A DNA stretch of 7,977 nucleotides from Proteobacteria bacterium SG_bin4. GTDB lineage: Bacteria; Pseudomonadota; Gammaproteobacteria; Burkholderiales; Nitrosomonadaceae. Below, piece by piece: positions 1 to 6,600 of this stretch. How positions within the stretch are numbered: the stretch's first letter is position 1; each line of letters opens with the position of its first letter. The position numbers and the translations under genes were made by a program. Location: contig LWDH01000017.1 in the NCBI GenBank assembly GCA_002083395.1, forward strand, positions 1 through 7,977, in the 5' to 3' direction. The notes beneath the pieces were generated by a model, which did not search any database, was not told the origin of the DNA, and saw nothing but the letters and a program-made list of their open reading frames with translations.

Positions 1-2
1 CA

Positions 3-482
3 AAAAGCGAATATGGCTGGCCAAGGGTTTGGCGACTCATGAAGGAACACGATATCAAGGCGCGCGGAAAACGTAAATTCATCGTAACCACTGACAGTAA
101 GCATAGTCTGCCGATTGCGCCAAATTTACTCAGCCGAAACTTCCAGCCTGACGCACCTAATCGTGTAGGGACAAGCGACATCGCCTATATTCAAACCGGT
201 GGTGGTTGATTGTATCTGGCGGTGGTTCTTGAGCTGTACAGTCGTCAGATTGTGAGCCGGAGCATGCAACCCCATATGCAGAGCAGCTTGGTGACGGATG
301 CGCTAAAGATGGCCTGGTTCAGACGACAACCAGAACCGGGACTCATTTTCCACTCGGATCGCGGCAGTCAGTATTGCAGTCACGTATTTCAGAACACACT
401 GGTTGAATATGGCATGCACAACTCAATGAGCAGAAAAGGAAACTGCTGGGATACTCAGTTTAATATGACATGGAATGCCTGA
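3..482 (+). pseudogene. IS3-family transposase OrfB remnant, multiply disrupted
   Basis: This is the decayed integrase-core (rve, DDE) transposase of an IS3-family element. The frame starting at base 3 reads through typical OrfB text: YGWPRVWRLMKEH near the start, TTDSKHSLPIAPNLL, then TSDIAYI carrying the first catalytic Asp. The second Asp is in HSDRGSQY (about 348-372), followed by SRKGNCWD near 429-455. Lesions seen directly are a TGA at 207-209, where family members have Trp in the GWLYLAV motif (one-base TGG to TGA change), and loss of family-like text after NCWD, so the third catalytic residue (Glu) is missing. From memory of the family, about 15-20 residues also seem deleted between PRVW and RLMKEH. 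The 5' part lies outside the window. The longest open stretch restarts at a TTG at 210 and ends at 482, with its last few residues from unrelated DNA. It cannot encode an active enzyme. Confidence 0.9.
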
Positions 483-483
483 C

Positions 484-671
484 TTGATCTGACCCGTTCT
501 GGGATTGGCGAAGTAGTGCCTTTGCGTTGACCTGTCGATCCGGTCCAGGTATTCCCCGAGCGTTGCCGGGCCCAATACTTGTGACCTAATAGGAGCCTTG
601 AATTGCATCGTGAGTGTCCTGTCCGGTAAGTGGGGTTGGTAATGCGCCAATCTTGACTGAGGAGTATACAT
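484..671 (+). other. Structured noncoding DNA, probable left end of an IS110-family element
   Basis: This stretch separates the IS3 remnant from the IS110-type start codon and holds no convincing gene. A minus-strand frame at 423-671 is open, but its product resembles nothing I recognise. Many IS110-group elements carry a long noncoding left end before the transposase gene, which is transcribed into a guide (bridge) RNA; the position and the strong hairpin inside this stretch fit that. A purine-rich GAGG at about 659-662 lies 9 nt before the ATG at 672 and is a plausible ribosome binding site. The exact outer end of the element is not identifiable; it should lie between about 458 and 500, where IS3 homology ends. 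Confidence 0.45.
542..586 (+). ncRNA. Long stem-loop upstream of the IS110 transposase, candidate bridge-RNA element
   Basis: The arms GGTC (542-545) and CAGGTATT (546-553) pair with AATACTTG (574-581) and GACC (583-586), with one bulged T at 582 and one G-T wobble, giving a 12-bp stem. Above a small asymmetric internal loop (C554 against 571-573), CCCG (555-558) pairs with CGGG (567-570), closing an 8-nt apical loop. The structure is seen in the sequence. Assigning it to an IS110 bridge RNA is inference from its position about 90 bp before the transposase start. There is no T-run after it, so it is not a canonical terminator. Confidence 0.4.
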
Positions 672-827
672 ATGGACAGCTCATTGATTCAAAATGAAGT
701 TATTCTAGGCGTTGATACCTATTTAGATGTACATGTTGGTGTAGCCATTAACCATCAAGGTAAAATAATAGGCACACTTACTTCCATACCAACTAATACA
801 GCAGGTTATCAGAGGGCTCTAGACTAG
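672..827 (+). pseudogene. IS110-family transposase, N-terminal fragment
   Basis: The ATG at 672 opens a 51-codon frame ending at TAG 825-827. The product contains VILGVDTYLDVHVGVAI followed by IPTNTAGYQRAL, which matches the start of the DEDD (RuvC-like) domain of IS110-family transposases. The Asp of GVDT is the first catalytic acidic residue. Full-length members are usually 300-450 residues, so most of the RuvC domain and the whole C-terminal Tnp domain with its catalytic Ser are missing. Homology stops at about codon 49-51, exactly where a 39-nt palindrome begins. The fragment cannot be active. Its base composition is more AT-rich than the noncoding flank before it. Confidence 0.8.
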
Positions 828-853
828 CAGAAACAATCTGTTAGTCTAGAGCC
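815..853. repeat. 39-nt inverted repeat at the IS110 break point
   Basis: The left arm at 815-830 and right arm at 838-853 are 16 nt each and match at 15 of 16 positions, separated by the 7-nt loop AAACAAT. The left arm overlaps the last codons and stop of the truncated IS110 frame. It lies about 50 bp past the stop codon of the convergent glycosyltransferase gene, so it could fold in that mRNA and act as a transcript 3' stabiliser or weak terminator. No T-run follows on either strand, so it is not a standard Rho-independent terminator. It may instead be a foldback scar of the rearrangement that cut the element. Confidence 0.7.
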
Positions 854-872
854 AAAGCAAAAACGTAGTTGG

Positions 873-971
873 CCTTGAGGAATTCTATGGTTAATTATCG
901 CTTCATTCACTGGTGAGATCGGCCAGTACAGTGTCTACAATCCGATTCCCACCGTTACCATCAATCATAAG
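873..971. repeat. Imperfect direct repeat, copy A (3' end of glycosyltransferase gene and flank)
   Basis: This stretch covers the last 20-odd codons of the intact glycosyltransferase gene (minus strand) plus about 30 bp past its stop. It aligns with 3317-3418 in the same orientation at roughly 80 percent identity by eye, with one 3-base indel just outside the coding part. Shared blocks include CCTTGAGGAAT, CTATGG, TGAGATCGGCCA, CTACAATCC and CCGTTACCATC. Because the match runs past the stop codon, it reflects common descent of the DNA segment rather than protein constraint alone. Confidence 0.8.
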
Positions 972-2153
972 TTTTTGCTTTGCCTCCTTGAGTGCCTTTC
1001 TAGCATTGGGATTGAAAATCCATTGCCAGGCAGCTTCGAGGGCAACGAGATTTGTTGGATCAATCTTTCGTCCCAAACCCATCTTTTGGACTCTTTCTGC
1101 ATTGTCTACCTGGTCATGCGCCATCGGTACTAACAATTGTGGTAGTTCGGCGCGCATTGCTTCAGCGATCGTTCCAATGCCCGCATGATGAATAATCAGA
1201 TGAGTCCGACTCAGTAACGCTTCGAATGGTGCGAATGGAATTCGACACACAAGTTTATCGGCTCGGACCGGATGTGAAACTGGCCCGATTACGACAACGC
1301 GCGTTCCCTGACTGATTGAAAAATCAACTATGCGATCCACCCAGACTGGTCTTACTGCTACTGCCGTGCCCGCAGTAATTACCACCACAGGTTCATTTCC
1401 TTTTTGCAGGAATGCTTCCAATTCAGCCGGTAATTGGTACTCGCGATTAATGTCGCCTGGAAATCCGGCAAAAACGCCATTGACTGGCCAATCTTCGGCT
1501 GATGAAGCAAACCATTCCGGAAAAGCATAAATTACCCGTCGAGGCGAATGCAGCCATCTGGAGAATAGATATCGCTCTGGCGGAAGGCCCAGTTCTTTGC
1601 GATATGAATTGACCTGTGCACCTATCATGGGGTCGGTTATCCATCGCTCTGCTTCCCGGATCATGAGGCGTTTCAGGAACAACGGCCAAGCAGGCGGCAT
1701 TGAGTATTTTGGCCACTTTGACGGCTGATGCGCCGAGAAGATTACTGAGGGAGAAAGATGTACTGTTGTATTGCGGTAGCCATCGAGTTCCTCCGCGAGG
1801 CGTGCCGCAACGGCAAACGATGAGCTTACAAGTATAGTATCGGAAGAGCTCCATCCTTGACGTAGCGCTTGGAATCCTGATCGCATGGCTGCGCCGTAAT
1901 AACGCCATGCAGCACGGGAACCCTTTAACGGGTGCCAAATATCGTCTCCATCAAATACTTCTGCAAATATTTCATCGGCACCGATAGATTGGAATATCAC
2001 CCCTGTGCCTTGCGTGCAATGTTTGTAGCGTGCTGGTGCCATTAGTGTGCACTCAAAGCCACGATCTGCAAGCTTGGCCGCAACCGATGCCATCGGAGCA
2101 ACATCTCCGCCCGAACCTACTGCCATCACAACAACTCGTTTAATCTTGCTCAT
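903..2153 (-). CDS. GT1-family glycosyltransferase, RhlB-like (MurG/UGT fold)
   Basis: This is a cytoplasmic GT-B fold glycosyltransferase that should move a sugar from a nucleotide-sugar donor to a lipid or other small hydrophobic acceptor. The 416-residue product has normal length. The N-terminal Rossmann half opens with VVVMAVGSGGDVAP (residues 7-20). The middle carries RWLHSPRRVIYAFPEWF (199-215) and DWPVNGVFAGFP (221-232), which closely recall the rhamnosyltransferase RhlB. The C-terminal donor-binding half has VVVITAGTA (256-264), HHAGIGT (322-328) and PMAHDQVDNAERV (343-355), the nucleotide-sugar signature region. The ATG is preceded by AGGTAGGG, 6 nt away, which supports this start. 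There is no signal peptide or membrane segment. It lies 104 bp downstream of, and in the same direction as, an AraC-type regulator gene. No rhlA-like acyltransferase is in the window, so the acceptor cannot be named; other options are a glycosyltransferase for a polyketide or carotenoid-like aglycone. The fold call is firm, the substrate is not. Confidence 0.9.
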   Translation of the reverse strand: MSKIKRVVVMAVGSGGDVAPMASVAAKLADRGFECTLMAPARYKHCTQGTGVIFQSIGADEIFAEVFDGDDIWHPLKGSRAAWRYYGAAMRSGFQALRQGWSSSDTILVSSSFAVAARLAEELDGYRNTTVHLSPSVIFSAHQPSKWPKYSMPPAWPLFLKRLMIREAERWITDPMIGAQVNSYRKELGLPPERYLFSRWLHSPRRVIYAFPEWFASSAEDWPVNGVFAGFPGDINREYQLPAELEAFLQKGNEPVVVITAGTAVAVRPVWVDRIVDFSISQGTRVVVIGPVSHPVRADKLVCRIPFAPFEALLSRTHLIIHHAGIGTIAEAMRAELPQLLVPMAHDQVDNAERVQKMGLGRKIDPTNLVALEAAWQWIFNPNARKALKEAKQKLMIDGNGGNRIVDTVLADLTSE

Positions 2154-2159
2154 TGCGAT

Positions 2160-2167
2160 CCCTACCT
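2160..2167 (-). promoter_or_regulatory. Ribosome binding site of the glycosyltransferase gene
   Basis: On the minus strand the sequence AGGTAGGG ends 6 nt before the ATG at 2153. It is a strong Shine-Dalgarno match and fixes the start codon. Confidence 0.7.
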
Positions 2168-2170
2168 CTA

Positions 2171-2186
2171 CGTGACTTTAGTCACA
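2171..2186. promoter_or_regulatory. CRP-like palindrome upstream of the glycosyltransferase gene
   Basis: The plus strand reads CGTGA, six bases, then TCACA. This is 9 of 10 core positions of the CRP consensus TGTGA-N6-TCACA, with inner symmetry GTGACT-TT-AGTCAC. It lies 18-33 bp before the start codon and just upstream of the ribosome binding site. A bound protein there would more likely block transcription or act on a very close start site than activate in the usual class I or II manner. It could also be an operator for the neighbouring AraC-type regulator or another dimeric regulator. The site itself is clear; the binding protein is inferred. Confidence 0.35.
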
Positions 2187-2257
2187 GCTTTAAAGTAGAT
2201 TAATGATCAATCAACGATGAGTCTTGAACGAAAACGACATTATCCGGATTAGGTTAG

Positions 2258-3115
2258 TTAGGCCATAACCTTCGCTGGTTTGAATGCCCAATAACCGGGT
2301 GTCTCTTTATTCATTCCTTCTTTGGTCTGACGCGGTGTAAATCCCGTTGCGCGGCGATAATCACGGGTCATGTGAGACTGATCGGCATAACCTGCTTCTG
2401 CAGCCACATTGGCCAATGATGCTATGTCATGGCTCAATTTAATAAGAGATCCCTCAAAGCGTTTGATGCGCAACCATTCTTTTGGGCTTAGTCCGAAATT
2501 TCGCGCAAACCGGCGTTCAAGCTGACGCACACTAATGCCATACCGGGATGCTGTTTCTGAAATACTCTGCGTTTCAAGAAGCAGATTAGCCATTTTGTTA
2601 GCTTCTTGACCAGAATCCGACTGTGGAATCGAAAGGATTTTTAATGCTGACTCCAGTAGGTCTGGCTGAAAAGTAGCAGATCGAAGTGCATCGACAACAA
2701 CCGGATCAGTGAGACGGGGTACGTATGCGGCATCGATAATCGCATTCACCATATTCTTCAGATCAAGGTCAAACCAACTTTTCAGCAGCCAAGGTTGAAA
2801 AACTATGCTCAAAGAATTCATTGGAGCGGAAGCGAATGTTTTTACGGGAGCAGTGAAGGAGCCGGTCAGAAATATACGAGGAAGCGATTCCCCCGAAGTG
2901 CTGCAAATTTTTACATCCCCACTCGTTATTACATTCAGACAAGCATAAACATTTGCCGACACGGTTCCAGGCACAACTGCTGATTCGCAAGCCTCGATAT
3001 GACGCCAAATTGAACAAACAATAGCAGATTCAAATCCAGATGGCGCACCACTGACGGTTACACTTTCTTTAGGCATAGAAGTCGTCGAATTTGGAGAAAA
3101 TGATTCGGAAGACAA
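2258..3115 (-). CDS. AraC/XylS-family transcriptional regulator
   Basis: This is a DNA-binding transcription factor with a C-terminal double helix-turn-helix. The first HTH spans about residues 184-217 (SISETASRYGISVRQLERRFARNFGLSP). The second spans about 232-264 (ASLANVAAEAGYADQSHMTRDYRRATGFTPRQ) and includes the GYADQSHMTRDYRRATGFTP signature typical of the family. Residues 20-150 form a sensor-like domain with PRIFLTGSFTAPVK and SIVFQPWLL, resembling the DUF6597-type N-terminus found in some AraC regulators; the ligand is unknown. The start is uncertain. The TTG at 3115 gives 285 residues and has AAGGA 9 nt upstream, while the ATG at 3076 gives 272 residues but has no visible ribosome binding site. 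I favour the TTG. The gene precedes the glycosyltransferase in the same direction, so it may control that gene and be partly co-transcribed with it. Confidence 0.9.
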   Translation of the reverse strand: MSSESFSPNSTTSMPKESVTVSGAPSGFESAIVCSIWRHIEACESAVVPGTVSANVYACLNVITSGDVKICSTSGESLPRIFLTGSFTAPVKTFASAPMNSLSIVFQPWLLKSWFDLDLKNMVNAIIDAAYVPRLTDPVVVDALRSATFQPDLLESALKILSIPQSDSGQEANKMANLLLETQSISETASRYGISVRQLERRFARNFGLSPKEWLRIKRFEGSLIKLSHDIASLANVAAEAGYADQSHMTRDYRRATGFTPRQTKEGMNKETPGYWAFKPAKVMA

Positions 3116-3316
3116 TCGCTATATTCCTTTTTTGAACAGACATGTATTAGACAGATACGCTCATTTCGACGATTCTATCGGATTCATCGGGAATCCGGCG
3201 AATTGCCAAAAGCCAAAATACACGCTTGCTGAGGGAAACGGGGATAGGTATAACTTGTGGCCGACGATGACCTATTTGTTGACGGTTGTATAGAAAAATA
3301 ATCGAAACAGAGACGA

Positions 3317-3418
3317 CCTTGAGGAATATTTCTATGGAAAATTATCGAATTATTTATTGCTGAGATCGGCCAATATAATCTCTACAATCCAAATTGCACC
3401 GTTACCATCGACCATAAG
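3317..3418. repeat. Imperfect direct repeat, copy B
   Basis: This is the second copy of the sequence at 873-971, in the same orientation and about 80 percent identical by eye. It lies upstream of the regulator gene, so the two copies bracket the regulator-glycosyltransferase pair (about 2.3 kb between them). Similarity stops abruptly at CATAAGT near 3413-3419; to the left it fades before CCTTGAGG at 3317. Confidence 0.8.
3350..3418 (-). pseudogene. 3' stub of a second RhlB-like glycosyltransferase gene
   Basis: Read on the minus strand, this stretch encodes MVDGNGAIWIVEIILADLSNK followed by TAA at 3352-3350. It lines up with the C-terminus of the intact neighbour, MIDGNGGNRIVDTVLADLTSE, with a stop codon at almost the same place. 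In the same frame upstream, a TGA occurs four codons before the aligned Met and all similarity ends, so only about 23 codons remain. It is the end of a lost paralogous or homologous gene and encodes nothing functional. What removed the rest is not visible: no transposase or terminal inverted repeat is seen at its broken edge. Confidence 0.7.
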
Positions 3419-3477
3419 TAATACTCAATTTTCCTATATTCGCCTTACAGCTAATCAATGACTTACGCTTTTTTGGG

Positions 3478-3506
3478 TTCAAGATTTTAACTAACTTGAT
3501 TATATT
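3478..3506 (+). promoter_or_regulatory. Weak candidate sigma-70 promoter for the restriction operon
   Basis: TTCAAG (3478-3483, 3 of 6 consensus positions) and TATATT (3501-3506, 5 of 6) are separated by 17 bp in AT-rich DNA. Transcription would start near 3513 and leave a leader of about 165 nt before the ATG at 3678. Other pairings in the same AT-rich stretch are possible. Confidence 0.25.
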
Positions 3507-3566
3507 ATCTTAGGGGTAATTAAGAAAAAGTACCTTAGCTTAAAGTTGGAGTATCCCGGCGTAATG

Positions 3567-3592
3567 CGTGATACAGTCACGAATGGCGTGAC
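3567..3592 (+). promoter_or_regulatory. Three phased half-sites (CGTGA / TCACG / CGTGA) in the restriction operon leader
   Basis: CGTGA at 3567-3571, TCACG at 3577-3581 and CGTGA at 3587-3591 alternate in orientation with exactly 10 bp between starts, one helical turn each. The middle element can pair with either neighbour. The right-hand hairpin is the stronger (GTCACG/CGTGAC, 6 bp, 5-nt loop). This could be an operator for a dimeric repressor binding two overlapping sites, or a leader RNA with two exclusive hairpins. It lies about 86 bp before the start of the restriction gene. No regulator for it is encoded next to it, unless the upstream AraC-type protein binds here. Confidence 0.35.
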
Positions 3593-3677
3593 CAGGACGT
3601 AGTGGTGCAGAACACTGGGGCGCGGTGAGTGAGAGAGAATTAGAATTAACAGCCCCTGTAGGAAATAACTAATAACC

Positions 3678-6600
3678 ATGTCTGATGCATTTTTTAAGAA
3701 ACCAATCCTGAATTCGCCCTACGAATATCCAGCAGCTCATTGGGAAATGGTGAACGGCCTTCCTACTCAGAATATCGTGAATTCTCGACGCCGCGCAGAG
3801 TTCATCACTCCTATTCCCAAGCCCAAGAAACACAAAGAAACCAAGTCCCAAGAACTGTTTGATGAAAGCATGGGGCTGGGTGATGGACGCCAAAAGTACG
3901 ATCCGATTTCTATTATCAATGAACTGAGAAGCCATATTGATGCTTGGCGTCTGATGCCGAGTGAGCGTGACTGGATGGTGACGCCCGATACCGCACGGCT
4001 GTTGAAGCATTGGCGATATCATGAATTCAATGGTATTCGCCCCTTCTTTTGTCAGGTCGAAGCAGTCGAGGTCGCAATTTGGCTGACGGAAGTAGCGCCA
4101 AAGCTTGGTGCCAGAGGAAAAAAATTTCTTGATTACCTCGACAATGTCAATATCGACGCCAATCCCGGCTTGATGCGCTTAGCACTCAAGCTTGCGACCG
4201 GGGCAGGAAAAACAACTGTGATGTCCATGCTCATTGCATGGCAAACAATCAATGCGGTTCGCCAGCCCAGCAGCAAGAGATTTACCAGAGGTTTTTTGAT
4301 GGTTGCTCCAGGTCTGACAATCAAAGACCGCCTGCGGGTATTGCAGCCCAATGACCCGGACAGCTACTACAAAAACCGTGAGATCGTTCCAAACGATATG
4401 CTTGCCGATATGGAGCGGTCAAAGATTGTCATCACCAACTATCACGCGTTCAAGCTGCGCGAGCGCATTGAAATATCTGCCGGGGGTAGAGCTTTACTGA
4501 AGGGTAAACGCGGCGAAGATTTGAACACCCTTGAAACAGAAGGTCAGATGCTTCAACGCGTCATGCCTGAGTTGATGGGCACGAAGAACATCATGGTGCT
4601 CAATGACGAGGCGCACCACTGTTACCGTGAAAAGCCAGGTGATGATGAAGAAGGCGATTTAACTTCCGACGAGAAGAAGGAAGCGGAAAGCAATCTGGAA
4701 GCAGCCCGCTTGTGGATTAATGGGCTGGAAACTGTTGCCAGAAAGCTCGGCATCAATCGCGTCATTGATTTGTCTGCAACGCCATTCTTCCTGCGCGGCT
4801 CAGGTTATGCCGAAGGAACACTGTTTCCTTGGACAATGAGCGATTTCTCCCTGATGGATGCTATTGAATGCGGCATTGTGAAATTGCCTCGTGTACCCAT
4901 CGCAGACAATATTCCAGGTGCTGACGTTCCAATCTTCAGGGAGTTGTGGAAACACATCGGGCCTGACATGCCGAAAAAAGGAAGGGGTAAAAGCCAGCAA
5001 CTTGATCCACTTAGTATCCCGAGCAAGCTTAAAACAGCGCTCGAAGCATTGTATGGTCACTACGAAAAGACTTTTACACTTTGGGAAAAAGAGGGCATCA
5101 AAGTTCCGCCGTGCTTCATTGTTGTTTGCAACAACACGGCAACGTCTAAACTGGTCTATGACTATATTTCAGGATTCCGCCCAATAAACGAAGATGGTTC
5201 AACGGGATTTGAAAACGGACGTCTGAAATTATTCCGAAATTTTGATGAGCACGGCGAACCTTTAGCTCGACCAAACACGCTCTTAATAGACAGTGAACAA
5301 CTCGAATCCGGCGAAGCACTGGATACCAGCTTCCGCGAAATGGCGTCTGATGAAATCGACCGTTTTCGCCGTGAAATCATCGAACGGACGGGCAATCAAC
5401 GTGCTGCTGATAATCTGACCGACCAGGATTTGCTCCGCGAGGTCATGAACACCGTCGGTAAATATGGGGCGCTGGGAGGCAATATCCGCTGTGTGGTATC
5501 CGTGTCCATGCTCACCGAAGGTTGGGATGCAAATACAGTCACCCACGTTCTTGGTGTTCGCGCATTTGGAACGCAGTTGCTTTGTGAACAGGTAATTGGC
5601 CGTGCCCTGCGTAGGCAGTCCTACGACCTGAATGAAGAAAACCGTTTTAATGTTGAATATGCCGACGTGCTGGGTATTCCATTCGATTTCACTGCCAAGC
5701 CAGTTGTCGCGCCACCCCAGCCACCACGCGAAACGATTCATGTTAAGGCCGTGCGTCCACAGCGCGATCACTTGGAAATCCGTTTCCCTCGCGTAACGGG
5801 CTACCGGGTAGAGCTGCCGGATGAAAGGCTCACAGCAGAATTCAATAATGATTCCGTTCTTGTATTAACGCCGGATTTGGTCGGTCCGTCAGTTACGCAA
5901 AATTCAGGGATTATCGGCGAAGCGGTTGACCTGAACCTTGTTCATACGGGAGATTTGCGCCATTCCACGCTGCTTTTCCATTTGACGCAGCGCTTGCTCT
6001 ATACCAAGTGGCGCGATCCAGGTGAAGAACCAAAAATGCATTTATTCGGCCAGCTCAAACGTATTACGAAGCAGTGGCTTGATTCCTGCCTGGTTTGCAA
6101 AGGACAAACCTATCCGGCACAGCTCATGTATCAAGAACTGGCTGACATGGCGTGCAACAGAATTACCGCAGCCATCACGCAATCTGAGCAAAACAAGAAC
6201 CGCCCGATAAAAGCTCTGCTCGATCCCTATAACCCTACAGGTTCGACGGCGCACGTTAACTTCAATACCTCCAAGACGGATCGCTGGGAAACCAACCCGC
6301 TGAAATCGCACATCAACTGGGTGATATTGGATAGCGACTGGGAGGCGGAATTTTGCCGCGTAGCGGAATCGCACTCGCAGGTCATTTCCTACGTTAAGAA
6401 CCACAGTCTGGGGCTGGAGGTTCCTTATCGCTATGGATCAGAAACCCGCAAATACAGACCGGATTTCATTGTTCAGATTAACGATGGGAAAGACGATCCG
6501 TTGAATATGATCGTCGAAATTAAAGGCTATCGCCGCGAAGACGCGAAGGAAAAGAAAATCACGATGGATACTTACTGGATTCCCGGCGTGAATAACCTCA

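Larger units (their letters stand above)
3116..3677. other. Intergenic region between regulator and restriction operon
   Basis: No intact gene is supported in this 562-bp stretch. From 3116 to about 3316 it should hold the regulator's promoter on the minus strand, but I see no convincing -35/-10 pair. From 3317 to 3418 it carries the glycosyltransferase stub. From 3420 to about 3545 it is strongly AT-rich, and from 3546 to 3677 it is more balanced and carries the phased half-sites and the leader of the restriction operon. The regulator and restriction operon diverge from this region. Confidence 0.7.

Noticed and set aside
423..671. 82-codon open frame on the minus strand across the IS3/IS110 junction
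   Set aside because: It spans two unrelated remnants, has no family resemblance and overlaps the probable noncoding IS110 end, so it is a chance frame.
815..853. Rho-independent terminator for the glycosyltransferase gene
   Set aside because: The stem is strong, but no T-run follows on the minus or plus strand, so it is listed only as an inverted repeat.
862..893. Short frame reading VVGLEEFYG after the palindrome, which could be a further IS110 piece
   Set aside because: IS110 proteins have a loosely similar VGxEGTxxYG block, but most of this sequence is shared with the repeat copy at 3317-3340, which belongs to the glycosyltransferase flank. The match is too short to claim.
1447..1938. 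163-codon open frame inside the glycosyltransferase gene, same strand
   Set aside because: It lies wholly within a well-supported gene in another frame and its product has no recognisable motif.
2187..2257. Promoter of the glycosyltransferase gene in the gap after the regulator
   Set aside because: The minus strand has AT-rich patches such as TTGATT and TTTAAA, but no pair with acceptable spacing, so none is listed.
3420..3677. Small gene, antitoxin or controller protein in front of the restriction operon
   Set aside because: No open frame with a start, ribosome binding site and plausible composition is present in this stretch.
5283..5771. 162-codon open frame opposite the restriction gene
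   Set aside because: It is antisense to the conserved helicase domain, and its openness follows from the coding pattern of the real gene.
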